Numbered from the stretch's first letter, positions 1 through 7,694 are shown. The stretch is DNA of 11,912 nucleotides from CAYJAD01 sp964370305 (GCA_964370305.1 CAYJIU010000064.1:1-11912); one strand, 5' to 3'. Numbers and translations: made by a program. The notes: generated by a model not told the origin, from the letters alone.

Positions 1-25
1 AAAAGTCATTTTTCAATGACTTTTT
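1..25. terminator. perfect 10-bp hairpin with T-tract, probable bidirectional terminator
   Basis: Bases 1-10 (AAAAGTCATT) and 15-24 (AATGACTTTT) are perfect reverse complements around a 4-base loop, and the T-rich arm gives a U-tract on either strand. It could end a plus-strand gene lying left of the window or stop minus-strand transcripts coming from tatD. The window edge cuts it, so its partner gene cannot be identified. Confidence 0.6.
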
Positions 26-61
26 GAAAGGCACACTGGCTCCAAATACCCCTTTTGGGTC

Positions 62-87
62 GCCAGAAGTTAATTCTGGCTTATTTT
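62..87 (+). terminator. terminator-like hairpin
   Basis: GCCAGAA (62-68) pairs with TTCTGGC (74-80) over a 5-base loop and is followed by TTATTTTA, which resembles an intrinsic terminator on the plus strand. The same GCCAG can instead pair with CTGGC at 36-40, so two mutually exclusive folds exist. No gene that it would serve is visible inside the window. Confidence 0.4.
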
Positions 88-288
88 ACGCCGTGCACAA
101 TTTTTCTTACAGAAAAACTGCGTTAGTCGTCACGTGAAAACCGTATTCTGGCATTTTATTTGTCAATTTTTGCTAAAAAATAATTTATTTTCAATATTTT
201 GTATAGCTTTTCAGTGTCGACTAAAATAAGAGTCCTGCACAATTTTTTAGAGCATTATGTTTGTGCTTTTGTAATAAATTTTCACTTT

Positions 289-315
289 GCTGAAAAATTA
301 TGTGTTATTTTCAGC
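289..315. repeat. 8-bp inverted repeat just downstream of the tatD stop
   Basis: GCTGAAAA (289-296) and TTTTCAGC (308-315) are perfect reverse complements separated by 11 bases. The repeat lies 9 bases past the tatD stop codon on the minus strand. The minus-strand sequence after the stem has no T-run, so it is not a standard intrinsic terminator. It could stabilise the 3' end of the tatD message. Confidence 0.35.
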
Positions 316-324
316 GTCAAGATC

Positions 325-1149
325 TTATGTTATTTCAAAAAAGCGACGAGCGTTATCACCGCAATGTTGCCAAAGTTCAGCCACATCCATGTTTTTGGCT
401 TGAGCTACGCAGTGAGCAGTAAAGACAGTGAAAGCCGGCTCATTGCGCTTACCGCGCCAACTTTGAGGCGCAAGGTAGGGGCAATCGGTCTCCAGCAGAA
501 GTCTATCCAAGGGAGCGGCAGCGGCAGCGGCGCGTAATTCTTCATTCTTGGGGTAGGTTACAGCACCAGGGATGGAAACATACCAACCATTATGGATAAT
601 ACGCTTCATGTCAGCAACATTTCCACCAAAGCAATGCCATAAAATTGGATAATCAACAAAACCTTCCTTTTCCAAAACGGCCAAGGTGGCATCGGTGGCA
701 TCACGACTATGAATAATCACAGGCTTAGCTAAGGTTTTTGCAAGGTTGAGTTGAGATATAAACACCTGTAATTGTATATCTTGCGGGCATTTATCCCAAT
801 AAAAATCAAGGCCTACTTCACCCACTGCCTTTAAACGTTCATCAGCCAAAAAATGCTTATGCATGGCCTCAAGGACTTGCTCAGTACATTTTTGCCCCTC
901 GCTTGGGTGTATTCCAAGGCTAAAATAAATATTTTCATGAGCATCAAAGTAATGTTTTCTTTGAGTATAGTGATCAGGGTCTAAAAAAATATTTATGATA
1001 TGCGAAATACCACATTCCTTTGCGCGAGCTATAATAGCGTCTCTATCTTCATTAAATTGTTTTGAATCAAGGTGCGCATGACTATCCACGCCGCATGGAG
1101 GCAAGGCAAAATCTTGAGGTGGGGTTTGGGGTGGTTTTTTCTTGGACAA
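325..1149 (-). CDS. tatD: TatD-family metal-dependent nuclease
   Basis: This is a TatD family hydrolase, a TIM-barrel metalloenzyme; characterised members are cytoplasmic 3'-5' exonucleases, despite the historical Tat name. Counting from the start chosen here, the family motifs appear in order: VDSHAHLD near residue 21 (metal ligands H24 and H26), GEVGLDFYW with E111, KPVIIHSRDAT with H147, HCFGGN with H172, and LLLETDCPYLAP with D222. The length of 274 residues is usual for the family plus a short proline- and lysine-rich lead. I chose the TTG at 1147-1149 because GGAG (1156-1159) lies 6 bases upstream. A longer frame begins with TTG at 1197 and would add 16 residues, but it has no clear ribosome binding site. 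No in-frame ATG exists. The glycosyltransferase gene ends just upstream, so the two are probably co-transcribed. The metal ligands are all present, so I am confident of the family but not of the exact start. Confidence 0.93.
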   Translation of the reverse strand: MSKKKPPQTPPQDFALPPCGVDSHAHLDSKQFNEDRDAIIARAKECGISHIINIFLDPDHYTQRKHYFDAHENIYFSLGIHPSEGQKCTEQVLEAMHKHFLADERLKAVGEVGLDFYWDKCPQDIQLQVFISQLNLAKTLAKPVIIHSRDATDATLAVLEKEGFVDYPILWHCFGGNVADMKRIIHNGWYVSIPGAVTYPKNEELRAAAAAAPLDRLLLETDCPYLAPQSWRGKRNEPAFTVFTAHCVAQAKNMDVAELWQHCGDNARRFFEIT

Positions 1150-1223
1150 TGGTTGCTCCGTAATAGGTGGATGTTGGAAAAAAGCTTTGATCCGCAAGCT
1201 TTTTAGAAAAGTAAAATTAAATG

Positions 1224-2288
1224 TTACGCGCTCAGTAAGGGCAGTATTTTTTTAATGTTTTCAGCTTGTGCTTCAAGGCTATAGGCTTCGGCAGTTTGGG
1301 CTAAATTTTCTCTTAATTTTGCAAGCTTTGGCCCCCCCTTATCTAGTAAAAAGCAAGCTTGCTCAAGTGCTAAGGTGGCACCAAGAACATCAGCATCGGC
1401 AACATACAAGCCATTGCCTTCAAAGGGAGTTTCACGCAGTTTGAACCACGGAGTATGTAAATAGGGCATATGCTCTTCGCTAATAAAATGAGCTTGACGC
1501 ATATAGTCCCAGCCCCCGTGCCCAGCAAAACCTACAACCATGCAGCCGCTGGCCATGGCCTCAAGAGGCGGTAGAGGGCAACCCTCAGGAAAACCGCTGG
1601 CAAAAAATATGTGGCAAGAGCGTAAAGTTGTGGCCACTTTTTCCAATGAAAAATTTTGTATTTCAACCCACTGCACTGTAATATTAGGATTTAGCCGTGC
1701 CAATCTATCATGTATGGCATGCTGAACAAGGTGCGAAAATATTTTATTTTTACGTGGCATCCAAGCTATACGAATGGGCCTTTTTACCCCTTCATCGGGG
1801 GCCTTTAGTTCTGGTGGGTAAAAAAGTGCCCTATCTATACCCGGACGCAAAATATATCCATCCTTACCCGTAATACTTTGTAAACATAGGCGTACGGGGT
1901 CAGACACATATAAAAAGTCCAACTCCAGTTGATCCCAGCGCGTTTCACCCGGCAATGCGGTCAAACCAAATGACCAAGCTTGCATATAGACAATACAGTG
2001 GGCTTTAGATTTAAGACCTTTAACTAGAGCGTTAACCCAGCCTTCGGGCACAATCCAAACATAACCTGGCCCAAGCTCAATATCATCCCAAGCCACGATG
2101 GGAACTTTTACACCAGGCAGGGCGTGAGCATAGCTTGCGTGAGGAATATCGCTTTCTTTAACCACAAAACAAACGTCACATCCAACATTGACAAAGTGCT
2201 GGCCAAGGCGCAACAGTACGGCGAAACCTCCGCTAATTGTTTGTAATGGCGGTAAAAAAATTGCAATTTTTTTTGTCATAGTCAGCAT
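1224..2288 (-). CDS. glycosyltransferase, GT4-like (GT-B fold)
   Basis: The 354-residue protein has a GT-B arrangement. The N-terminal part begins KKIAIFLPPLQTISGG, typical of the first Rossmann strand and glycine-rich turn of GT4 enzymes. A linker near residues 147-156 (ILRPGIDRAL) leads into a C-terminal nucleotide-sugar domain. The EX7E motif is visible as E235 and E243 in EGCPLPPLEAMASG, followed by GCMVVGFAGHGG. Members move sugars from nucleotide donors to lipid, polysaccharide or protein acceptors in the cytoplasm; neither donor nor acceptor can be told from the sequence. No LPS cluster surrounds it. The ATG at 2288 lacks a good ribosome binding site, and a second in-frame ATG at 2279 (codon 4) is equally possible. 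It is the first gene of a probable two-gene unit with tatD, divergent from guaB. Confidence 0.85.
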   Translation of the reverse strand: MLTMTKKIAIFLPPLQTISGGFAVLLRLGQHFVNVGCDVCFVVKESDIPHASYAHALPGVKVPIVAWDDIELGPGYVWIVPEGWVNALVKGLKSKAHCIVYMQAWSFGLTALPGETRWDQLELDFLYVSDPVRLCLQSITGKDGYILRPGIDRALFYPPELKAPDEGVKRPIRIAWMPRKNKIFSHLVQHAIHDRLARLNPNITVQWVEIQNFSLEKVATTLRSCHIFFASGFPEGCPLPPLEAMASGCMVVGFAGHGGWDYMRQAHFISEEHMPYLHTPWFKLRETPFEGNGLYVADADVLGATLALEQACFLLDKGGPKLAKLRENLAQTAEAYSLEAQAENIKKILPLLSA

Positions 2289-2322
2289 TTTAACAAGATA
2301 TGCTTAAGCAGGCAAGCCACTT

Positions 2323-2350
2323 TTAATAGCTTAGGTATGGGTGTTGACAA
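2323..2350 (-). promoter_or_regulatory. possible promoter for the glycosyltransferase-tatD unit
   Basis: On the minus strand, TTGTCA (2350-2345) and TATTAA (2328-2323) are separated by 16 bases, placing a start site about 30 bases ahead of the glycosyltransferase ATG. Its -35 box overlaps the -35 box of the guaB promoter on the opposite strand, so the two would compete for polymerase. Box matches are good but not perfect. Confidence 0.4.
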
Positions 2351-2372
2351 AACTTCCATTGTCATGTATAAT
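2344..2372 (+). promoter_or_regulatory. guaB promoter, perfect sigma70 consensus
   Basis: TTGACA (2344-2349) and TATAAT (2367-2372) are both exact consensus hexamers with the ideal 17-base spacing. The start site should fall near 2379, giving a leader of about 40 bases with GAGGA just ahead of the guaB ATG. It probably drives guaBA and, by read-through, the downstream tat and his genes. I see no purine operator or riboswitch in this leader. Confidence 0.85.
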
Positions 2373-2418
2373 TTTTTATTAATTTTAAGTAATTATATCA
2401 AAACGTTGCGAGGACACT

Positions 2419-3870
2419 ATGCCAAAAAACTTTGGAAAAGCCTTAACTTTTGACGACATTTTACTACTTCCCGGCTATTCTCAAGTAACTCCCGACCTTG
2501 TGGAGATTAATACTTATTTAACTCCAACCTTGCCTTTGCGTATTCCTTTACTTTCGGCAGCCATGGATACGGTGACAGAATCTGCCATGGCCATATCACT
2601 AGCCCGAATGGGGGGGATTGGCATTGTGCACAAAAACATGACCATTGAGCGGCAACGCCTTGAAATTGAAAAGGTAAAAAAGTCAGAAAGTGGCATGATT
2701 TTAGACCCCATCACCGTATCATCCGGTGATACTGTACACATGGCCTTAGTGCTCATGGCTGAGTATCGTGTATCTGGCTTGCCGGTGGTAGATGAAGGTA
2801 AACTTGTGGGTATTTTAACAAATCGCGATGTGCGCTTTGTGCAAGATGTACAAAATACCCGTGTGCATGAGGTTATGACCTCAAAAAATTTAATCACAGT
2901 GCCCATGGGTACAACACTTGATGAATCACGCAAGTTATTGCATGAACACAGGGTGGAAAAGCTACTCGTAGTGGATAGTGAGAACACCTTACGTGGCCTC
3001 ATTACCATAAAAGATATTGATAAAGTACAAAAATATCCTGACTCCTGTAAGGATGATAAGGGGCGTTTATGTGTGGGCGCAGCCATTGGTGTGGGCGGTA
3101 TTGAAAGGGCCAGCGAGCTTTTATCTGCTGGTGCTGATGTGCTTGTGCTTGACTCAGCCCACGGACATTCTGCCAATGTTATTCAATCCATTAAAGACGT
3201 AAAGTCTTCCTTCCCCAATTGTCAGCTTGTGGCCGGCAATGTGGGTACATATGAAGGAGCTAAAGCCTTGCTTAAAGCCGGTGCCGACGCCATCAAGGTA
3301 GGCATTGGGCCAGGTTCCATTTGTACCACTCGTATTGTGGCCGGCGTAGGTGTGCCACAAGTGACGGCAATAACAGAAGCCTCCCGCGCCGCTAAGGAGA
3401 TGGATCGCTGTTGCGTAGCTGACGGTGGAATTAAATTTTCCGGAGATATTGTAAAGGCATTGGCCGTTGGGGCACATTCAGTAATGATTGGTAGCCTCTT
3501 TGCCGGCACTGAAGAAAGCCCTGGTGAAACCATTTTATATCAAGGCCGTACCTACAAAATATACCGTGGCATGGGCTCCATTGATGCCATGAAGGAAGGT
3601 TCATCCGACCGCTACTTCCAAGAAAAGAGTAAAAAACTTGTTCCCGAAGGTATAGTTGGACGAGTACCATACAGAGGCGGAGTCATGGATTCCATCTACC
3701 AACTTATGGGCGGTTTGCGTTCCGGCATGGGCTATGTGGGGGCAGAAAATCTAGCCGCACTTTACGAAAAAAGCGTATTTTGCGAAATATCAGCAGCTGG
3801 CTTAAAAGAAAGCCACGTCCATGATGTTATTATCACTAAGGAAGCTCCTAACTATCGTATCGACAACTAA
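2419..3870 (+). CDS. guaB: inosine-5'-monophosphate dehydrogenase
   Basis: IMP dehydrogenase oxidises IMP to XMP with NAD+, the first committed step to GMP, in the cytoplasm. The 483-residue length is standard. The barrel begins with ALTFDDILLLPGYS. Two CBS domains are inserted at about residues 95-140 (DPITVSSGDTV to GILTNRDVRF) and 150-202 (VMTSKNLITVPMGTTLDE to GLITIKDI); in this family they bind adenine or guanine nucleotides and modulate activity. The catalytic loop GPGSICTTRIV carries the nucleophile C302, DGGI at 335-338 binds the IMP phosphate region, and the flap has the expected R398-Y399 pair in SSDRYFQ. GAGGA precedes the ATG at a normal distance. guaA starts 15 bases after the stop. 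All key residues are present. Confidence 0.98.
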   Translation: MPKNFGKALTFDDILLLPGYSQVTPDLVEINTYLTPTLPLRIPLLSAAMDTVTESAMAISLARMGGIGIVHKNMTIERQRLEIEKVKKSESGMILDPITVSSGDTVHMALVLMAEYRVSGLPVVDEGKLVGILTNRDVRFVQDVQNTRVHEVMTSKNLITVPMGTTLDESRKLLHEHRVEKLLVVDSENTLRGLITIKDIDKVQKYPDSCKDDKGRLCVGAAIGVGGIERASELLSAGADVLVLDSAHGHSANVIQSIKDVKSSFPNCQLVAGNVGTYEGAKALLKAGADAIKVGIGPGSICTTRIVAGVGVPQVTAITEASRAAKEMDRCCVADGGIKFSGDIVKALAVGAHSVMIGSLFAGTEESPGETILYQGRTYKIYRGMGSIDAMKEGSSDRYFQEKSKKLVPEGIVGRVPYRGGVMDSIYQLMGGLRSGMGYVGAENLAALYEKSVFCEISAAGLKESHVHDVIITKEAPNYRIDN

Positions 3871-3885
3871 GCATAGGTTGAAAGC

Positions 3886-5430
3886 ATGGCAAGTAAAGTA
3901 ATTATTATAGACTATGGCTCACAAGTTACTCAACTGATAGCGCGCAGAGTGCGCGAAGCTGGAGTATACTCTGAAATACACCCTTGTATTGTAAGTGCTG
4001 AAGAAGTTAAGGCTATGCAGCCATCAGCAATCATCCTATCCGGTGGGCCAGCCTCGGTGGGCGAGGCAGATGCCCCCGCGCTGGATAAAGGTTTTCTAGC
4101 ACTTGGCGTGCCCGTACTCGGAATTTGCTATGGCATGCAGCTCCTAGCCGATGCCCTTGGGGGTGAGCTTGCGCGCTCAACCACCAGAGAATACGGGCCA
4201 GCGGAACTTGAGATGACAGCCACTTCTTGCTTGCTTTGGGATGGTTTAAACCATGCCAAAACTTCACGCATTTGGATGAGCCATGGGGATAAGGTCAAAA
4301 AAGTCCCGCAAGGATTTGAAATTATAGCCAGTACCAGCACTCTTAAAGTGGCGGGTATGGCCCATGCTGAACAACAGATTTATGCCGTGCAATTTCATCC
4401 AGAAGTTCATCATAGTGAAGATGGCGAACGCATGTTGCATAATTTTTTATTCCGCATTGCTAAGATTACACCTGACTGGACAATGTCTTCCTTTGTGGAA
4501 CGATGCATAGAAGAAATGGCGGCACAAGTGGGCGATAGACACGTAGTCTGCGCCCTTTCTGGCGGCATTGATTCCACAGTTGTGGCTGTACTTTTACACA
4601 AAGCCATAGGGCACCGTTTACACTGTATTTTTGTGGATAATGGCGTGTTACGCATGGATGAGGGTGAGGAGGTTGTTGCTTATTTACGTGAACATTTTGA
4701 CCTCAATTTGAAATTTGTGCAGGCGCAAGACCGCTTTTTATCCAAGCTTGAGGGCATAGATGACCCTGAACAAAAGCGTAAAATAATTGGATATACCTTT
4801 ATTGAAGTTTTTGATGAAGAAGCTAAAGCCCTAGGCCAAGTTGACTTTCTTGCCCAAGGCACATTATACCCCGATGTAATTGAATCCATATCCCATAAGG
4901 GGCCCAGTGCAGTCATTAAAAGTCATCATAATGTTGGTGGTTTACCTGAAACCATGAATTTAAAATTAATTGAGCCCCTACGGGAACTATTTAAAGATGA
5001 AGTGCGCAAAGTGGCGGCAGAGCTTGGTATGCCAGACTTTATTGTTTGGCGTCATCCCTTCCCCGGGCCTGGCCTTGCCATACGCATCTTGGGTGAAATA
5101 ACCAAGGAAAGGCTTGATATTTTACGCCGTGCCGATCAAATTGTACAACAAGAGCTAAAGGACTCAGGCTGGTATCGTAAGGTCTGGCAAGGTTTTGCTG
5201 TACTCTTGCCTCTAAAAACCGTAGGTGTTATGGGTGATGGCAGAACTTATGAGCATGTAATTGCGCTGCGTATTGTAGATAGCGTTGATGCCATGACCGC
5301 CGATTGGGCCAGACTACCTGCTGAACTTCTTGAGCGCATGTCCAGCCGGATTATCAATGAAGTACAAGGTGTAAATCGTGTTGTATATGATATTTCATCC
5401 AAGCCCCCAAGCACCATTGAATGGGAATAA
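3886..5430 (+). CDS. guaA: GMP synthase (glutamine-hydrolysing)
   Basis: GMP synthetase converts XMP to GMP using ATP and glutamine-derived ammonia. The 514 residues have the usual two-part layout. The N-terminal class I glutamine amidotransferase (about 1-190) has its triad as C81 in GICYGMQ and H171 and E173 in VQFHPEVHHSE. The ATP pyrophosphatase domain has the P-loop SGGIDS at 225-230. The C-terminal dimerisation domain ends with the family signature NRVVYDISSKPPSTIEWE. It lies 15 bases downstream of guaB and completes the IMP-to-GMP pathway. Its ribosome binding site is weak (AGG near 3875-3877), suggesting some translational dependence on guaB. Nothing is truncated or unusual. Confidence 0.98.
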   Translation: MASKVIIIDYGSQVTQLIARRVREAGVYSEIHPCIVSAEEVKAMQPSAIILSGGPASVGEADAPALDKGFLALGVPVLGICYGMQLLADALGGELARSTTREYGPAELEMTATSCLLWDGLNHAKTSRIWMSHGDKVKKVPQGFEIIASTSTLKVAGMAHAEQQIYAVQFHPEVHHSEDGERMLHNFLFRIAKITPDWTMSSFVERCIEEMAAQVGDRHVVCALSGGIDSTVVAVLLHKAIGHRLHCIFVDNGVLRMDEGEEVVAYLREHFDLNLKFVQAQDRFLSKLEGIDDPEQKRKIIGYTFIEVFDEEAKALGQVDFLAQGTLYPDVIESISHKGPSAVIKSHHNVGGLPETMNLKLIEPLRELFKDEVRKVAAELGMPDFIVWRHPFPGPGLAIRILGEITKERLDILRRADQIVQQELKDSGWYRKVWQGFAVLLPLKTVGVMGDGRTYEHVIALRIVDSVDAMTADWARLPAELLERMSSRIINEVQGVNRVVYDISSKPPSTIEWE

Positions 5431-5445
5431 TTAATGAGGTAGTAT

Positions 5446-5916
5446 ATGTTTGGAATTGGTAGTACAGAAATTTTAGTCATTATAGTGGTGGCATTGGTTG
5501 TTCTTGGCCCAAAGAGCTTACCGGGTATTGCCAAGACCTTGGGTAAGGTTATGGGTGAATTTCGCCGTGTAACTACGGAATTTCAACGCACCATGAATGC
5601 AGAAGTGGCCCAAGATGAGCATGAAAAAAGAAAAAAAGAAGCCGAAGAAGAGCTTTTTGGCGATGATAACAAAAAAGAAGATGTAGCCAGCACATCCAAA
5701 GTACCCCCAGAAAGTACTGCTAAATCTACGGCTGAACAAAGCGAGACTACTACTCCATGCGAAGATGTTGCCAAAAACACAACCAATGATGAAGACCCCG
5801 CGCAAGGTTCTATGGAAGATAAAAACACGGTGGAAATTGATGCAAACTCACCCTTGGGTGAGGCAGTAGCCAAAGCCGAGGCTGAAGCCAAGGTTGAGGC
5901 CGAAGCCAAAAGTTAA
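5446..5916 (+). CDS. tatB: twin-arginine translocase subunit TatB
   Basis: TatB pairs with TatC to form the receptor for folded proteins carrying twin-arginine signal peptides at the inner membrane. The start MFGIGSTEILVIIVVALVVLGP gives one transmembrane segment (about 5-21) with the polar E8, then a G21-P22 hinge. An amphipathic helix (about 24-55) follows with GEFRRVTTEFQRT, which looks more like TatB than TatA. From about residue 55 the protein is a charged, disordered-looking tail ending in alternating alanine, glutamate and lysine. At 156 residues the length fits TatB. GAGGT (5435-5439) lies 6 bases ahead of the ATG. guaA ends 15 bases upstream and tatC begins 8 bases downstream. TatA and TatB are hard to separate by sequence; no second TatA/B-like gene is in the window. 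Confidence 0.92.
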   Translation: MFGIGSTEILVIIVVALVVLGPKSLPGIAKTLGKVMGEFRRVTTEFQRTMNAEVAQDEHEKRKKEAEEELFGDDNKKEDVASTSKVPPESTAKSTAEQSETTTPCEDVAKNTTNDEDPAQGSMEDKNTVEIDANSPLGEAVAKAEAEAKVEAEAKS

Positions 5917-5924
5917 GGATAGGC

Positions 5925-7058
5925 ATGAGCAATTCGTCAGACAAAACAGCTTTAGCAGAAGAAAACATCCCCAATGATGGTGATGAGCAAAAGTCTTCAA
6001 CCGTGGGTGAAGATAGTTCCACCGATGGTGCTTGCTCTGACGCTAATGATACCGAGACAAACAAAACTGACGATGATTTTGTATATGAAGATTCACCATT
6101 TGGTAATAATTTTGAATGGGATGGCACAGAAAATGATGCCAAGACCATGGCTACCTACGGTTTAAGCCAAGCAGAGCAAGAAGAAGCCCAAAGCGCAGAG
6201 CAAGAAAATAAGCGCACTCCCCCCCCACGTAAAACTCCAGAAGAACGTGGAATTTTACCGCATCAAGAGGAAGAAAAGCAAGAGCGTGGCATGACGCTCA
6301 TGGAACATTTAGCTGAATTACGCACAAGGCTTGTGCGTTCATTTATAGCCATTGGTCTTGCTTTTGCAGTGTGCTATACTTTTTCTGAACAGCTTTTTGC
6401 AGAATTATGCAAGCCGCTTATTGCCGCCTTACCCGAAGGGTCAAAGCTTATTTTTACTGCCCTGCCCGAAGCTTTTTTTGTTTACCTTAAAGTGGGTCTG
6501 GTAGCGGCTGTATTTGTGGCAAGCCCTTATTTATTTTATCAAATATGGTCTTTTGTTGCTCCGGGCCTCTATGATGAAGAAAAAAAATATGTCATCCCCA
6601 TGGCAGTTATTTCTGCTTTATTTTTCTTTTCTGGAGCTGGCTTTTGCTTTTTTGTGGTCTTTCCCTATGCTTTTACATTTTTTGTGGGTTTTGCCAGCGA
6701 GGAAATTGCGGCTATGCCCTCACTAGGGGAATATTTAGGCTTTTCACTAAAACTACTCATAGCCTTTGGGCTGATTTTTGAAATGCCGCTCTTTACGTTT
6801 TTCCTTGCACGCATGGGTCTTGTGACTGCTCAGAGGATGCGCAATTTTAGGCGTTATTCCGTATTATGTATCTTCATTGTTGCCGCTATTTTAACGCCTC
6901 CGGATGTAATTTCTCAATTACTTATGGCCATGCCCATGATGCTTTTATACGAACTAAGTATTGGGGTAGCCGTGGTCTTTGGCAAAAAGAAAAAGACCGA
7001 GGCTGAAGAAGTAGAAGAAGATTTAGCCGATGAAGAAAATGTCAAGACTGCAAGCTAA
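5925..7058 (+). CDS. tatC: twin-arginine translocase subunit TatC with long acidic N-terminal extension
   Basis: TatC is the multi-spanning core of the Tat exporter and binds the twin-arginine motif. The family core starts at residue 123 with MTLMEHLAELRTRL, the cytosolic signature. It continues through SPYLFYQIWSFVAPGLYDEE (conserved F and E in the first cytoplasmic loop), FGLIFEMPLF with its intramembrane glutamate near 286, and RRYSVLCIFIVAAILTPPD, consistent with six membrane segments. Typical TatC has about 250 residues. Here residues 1-122 form an extra hydrophilic, strongly acidic segment that should sit in the cytoplasm, and the C-terminus is also acidic. I use the ATG at 5925 because AAGGA (5915-5919), overlapping the tatB stop, is well spaced. 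The internal ATG for residue 123 has only a weak upstream GAGCG. The membrane core looks intact. Confidence 0.95.
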   Translation: MSNSSDKTALAEENIPNDGDEQKSSTVGEDSSTDGACSDANDTETNKTDDDFVYEDSPFGNNFEWDGTENDAKTMATYGLSQAEQEEAQSAEQENKRTPPPRKTPEERGILPHQEEEKQERGMTLMEHLAELRTRLVRSFIAIGLAFAVCYTFSEQLFAELCKPLIAALPEGSKLIFTALPEAFFVYLKVGLVAAVFVASPYLFYQIWSFVAPGLYDEEKKYVIPMAVISALFFFSGAGFCFFVVFPYAFTFFVGFASEEIAAMPSLGEYLGFSLKLLIAFGLIFEMPLFTFFLARMGLVTAQRMRNFRRYSVLCIFIVAAILTPPDVISQLLMAMPMMLLYELSIGVAVVFGKKKKTEAEEVEEDLADEENVKTAS

Positions 7059-7067
7059 TTATATAAT
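7039..7067 (+). promoter_or_regulatory. possible internal promoter ahead of hisB
   Basis: ATGTCA (7039-7044, four matches to the -35 consensus) and an exact TATAAT (7062-7067) are 17 bases apart. The -35 lies in the end of tatC and the start site would fall near 7074, before the hisB ribosome binding site. This would let the his genes be expressed apart from the gua-tat block. The region is AT-rich, so a chance match is possible. Confidence 0.35.
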
Positions 7068-7100
7068 ATTTTTTAGCATAGAATAATATTAGGAGACATT

Positions 7101-7694
7101 ATGAGTAAAATTCGTAAGTCGACAGTTAAGCGCACCACCAAGGAAACAGATATAAATATTTCCCTATGCCTTGAAGGCAAGGGCAATATCACAGTCCATA
7201 CTGGTTTTGGACTCCTTGACCATATGCTCACCCTAACTGCTTTTTGGGCCGGCTTTGATTTAGAGCTTACTTGTAATGGCGATACACATATTGATGCCCA
7301 TCACAGTGCAGAGGATGTGGGGCTTTGTCTTGGGCAAGCCTTAGCCAAAGCCTTAGGGGAGCGTAAGGGTATTTTGCGCGTCGGTTATGGCCGTGTGCCC
7401 ATGGATGAAGCCTTAGCCGATGTCACTATAGATATATCAGGGCGTCCGTGGCTTGAGTGGCGCGGGGATGATTTATTGCCTCCATTACTAGGCGGTGAAG
7501 AGCGTGACCTTTGGCGCGAACACTACAAAGCCTTTGTTTCGGCGGCGCGCCTAAATATGCATGTAAATTTTTTATATGGGAAAAATGGACATCACTTATT
7601 AGAGTCTGTGGCTAAGGGCCTCGGGCTTGCTTTGGCCGCCGCTGTGCGTGTGGATGGTCATAATGTACGCAGCACCAAAGGAGGGCTGGACTAA
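7101..7694 (+). CDS. hisB: imidazoleglycerol-phosphate dehydratase, monofunctional
   Basis: This enzyme dehydrates imidazole glycerol phosphate to imidazole acetol phosphate in histidine biosynthesis, using a di-manganese site. The 197-residue protein is the monofunctional form, with no fused histidinol-phosphatase domain. Visible motifs are GFGLLDHML with H41, IDAHHSAED (64-72) carrying metal ligands, MDEALADV (101-108), and the second HH motif in GKNGHHLLES (160-169). The ending RSTKGGLD matches the family STKG-L tail. AGGAG at 7091-7095 is ideally placed for the ATG. The TAA stop overlaps the ATG of the next gene by one base, and AAGGAGGG inside the last codons serves as that gene's ribosome binding site, so the two are tightly coupled. 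Confidence 0.97.
   Translation: MSKIRKSTVKRTTKETDINISLCLEGKGNITVHTGFGLLDHMLTLTAFWAGFDLELTCNGDTHIDAHHSAEDVGLCLGQALAKALGERKGILRVGYGRVPMDEALADVTIDISGRPWLEWRGDDLLPPLLGGEERDLWREHYKAFVSAARLNMHVNFLYGKNGHHLLESVAKGLGLALAAAVRVDGHNVRSTKGGLD

Larger units (their letters stand above)
26..324. other. AT-rich stretch left of tatD, no convincing gene
   Basis: Apart from the hairpins listed separately I see no coding sequence with a ribosome binding site and no tRNA-like fold. A 12-base direct repeat, TGCACAATTTTT, occurs at 94-105 and again at 236-247. It is short and may be chance in AT-rich DNA. Confidence 0.5.

Noticed and set aside
3..137. Frame open from the left edge to a TGA at 135-137, possible end of a truncated gene
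   Set aside because: It runs through the 1-25 terminator and the 62-80 hairpin and is only 44 codons long, which is unremarkable among six frames.
513..536. Short tandem repeat of GGCAGC units in tatD giving six alanines
   Set aside because: It sits in a helix between conserved barrel elements with normal spacing to the following PLDRLLLETD motif, so it looks like ordinary coding variation.
199..537. 112-codon open frame on the plus strand overlapping the end of tatD
   Set aside because: The second half is antisense to conserved tatD motifs and the first half is AT-rich sequence of no recognisable character. Its GSGSGSG ending is the mirror of the alanine run in TatD.
2514..3176. 220-codon open frame on the minus strand inside guaB
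   Set aside because: It lies wholly within an intact guaB with all active-site residues, its product is serine/threonine/proline-rich without a recognisable domain, and no ribosome binding site or independent context supports it.
5518..6148. Several minus-strand open frames across tatB and the start of tatC
   Set aside because: They are antisense shadows of the repetitive GAA/GCC-rich coding sequence and carry serine-rich products without domains or start signals.
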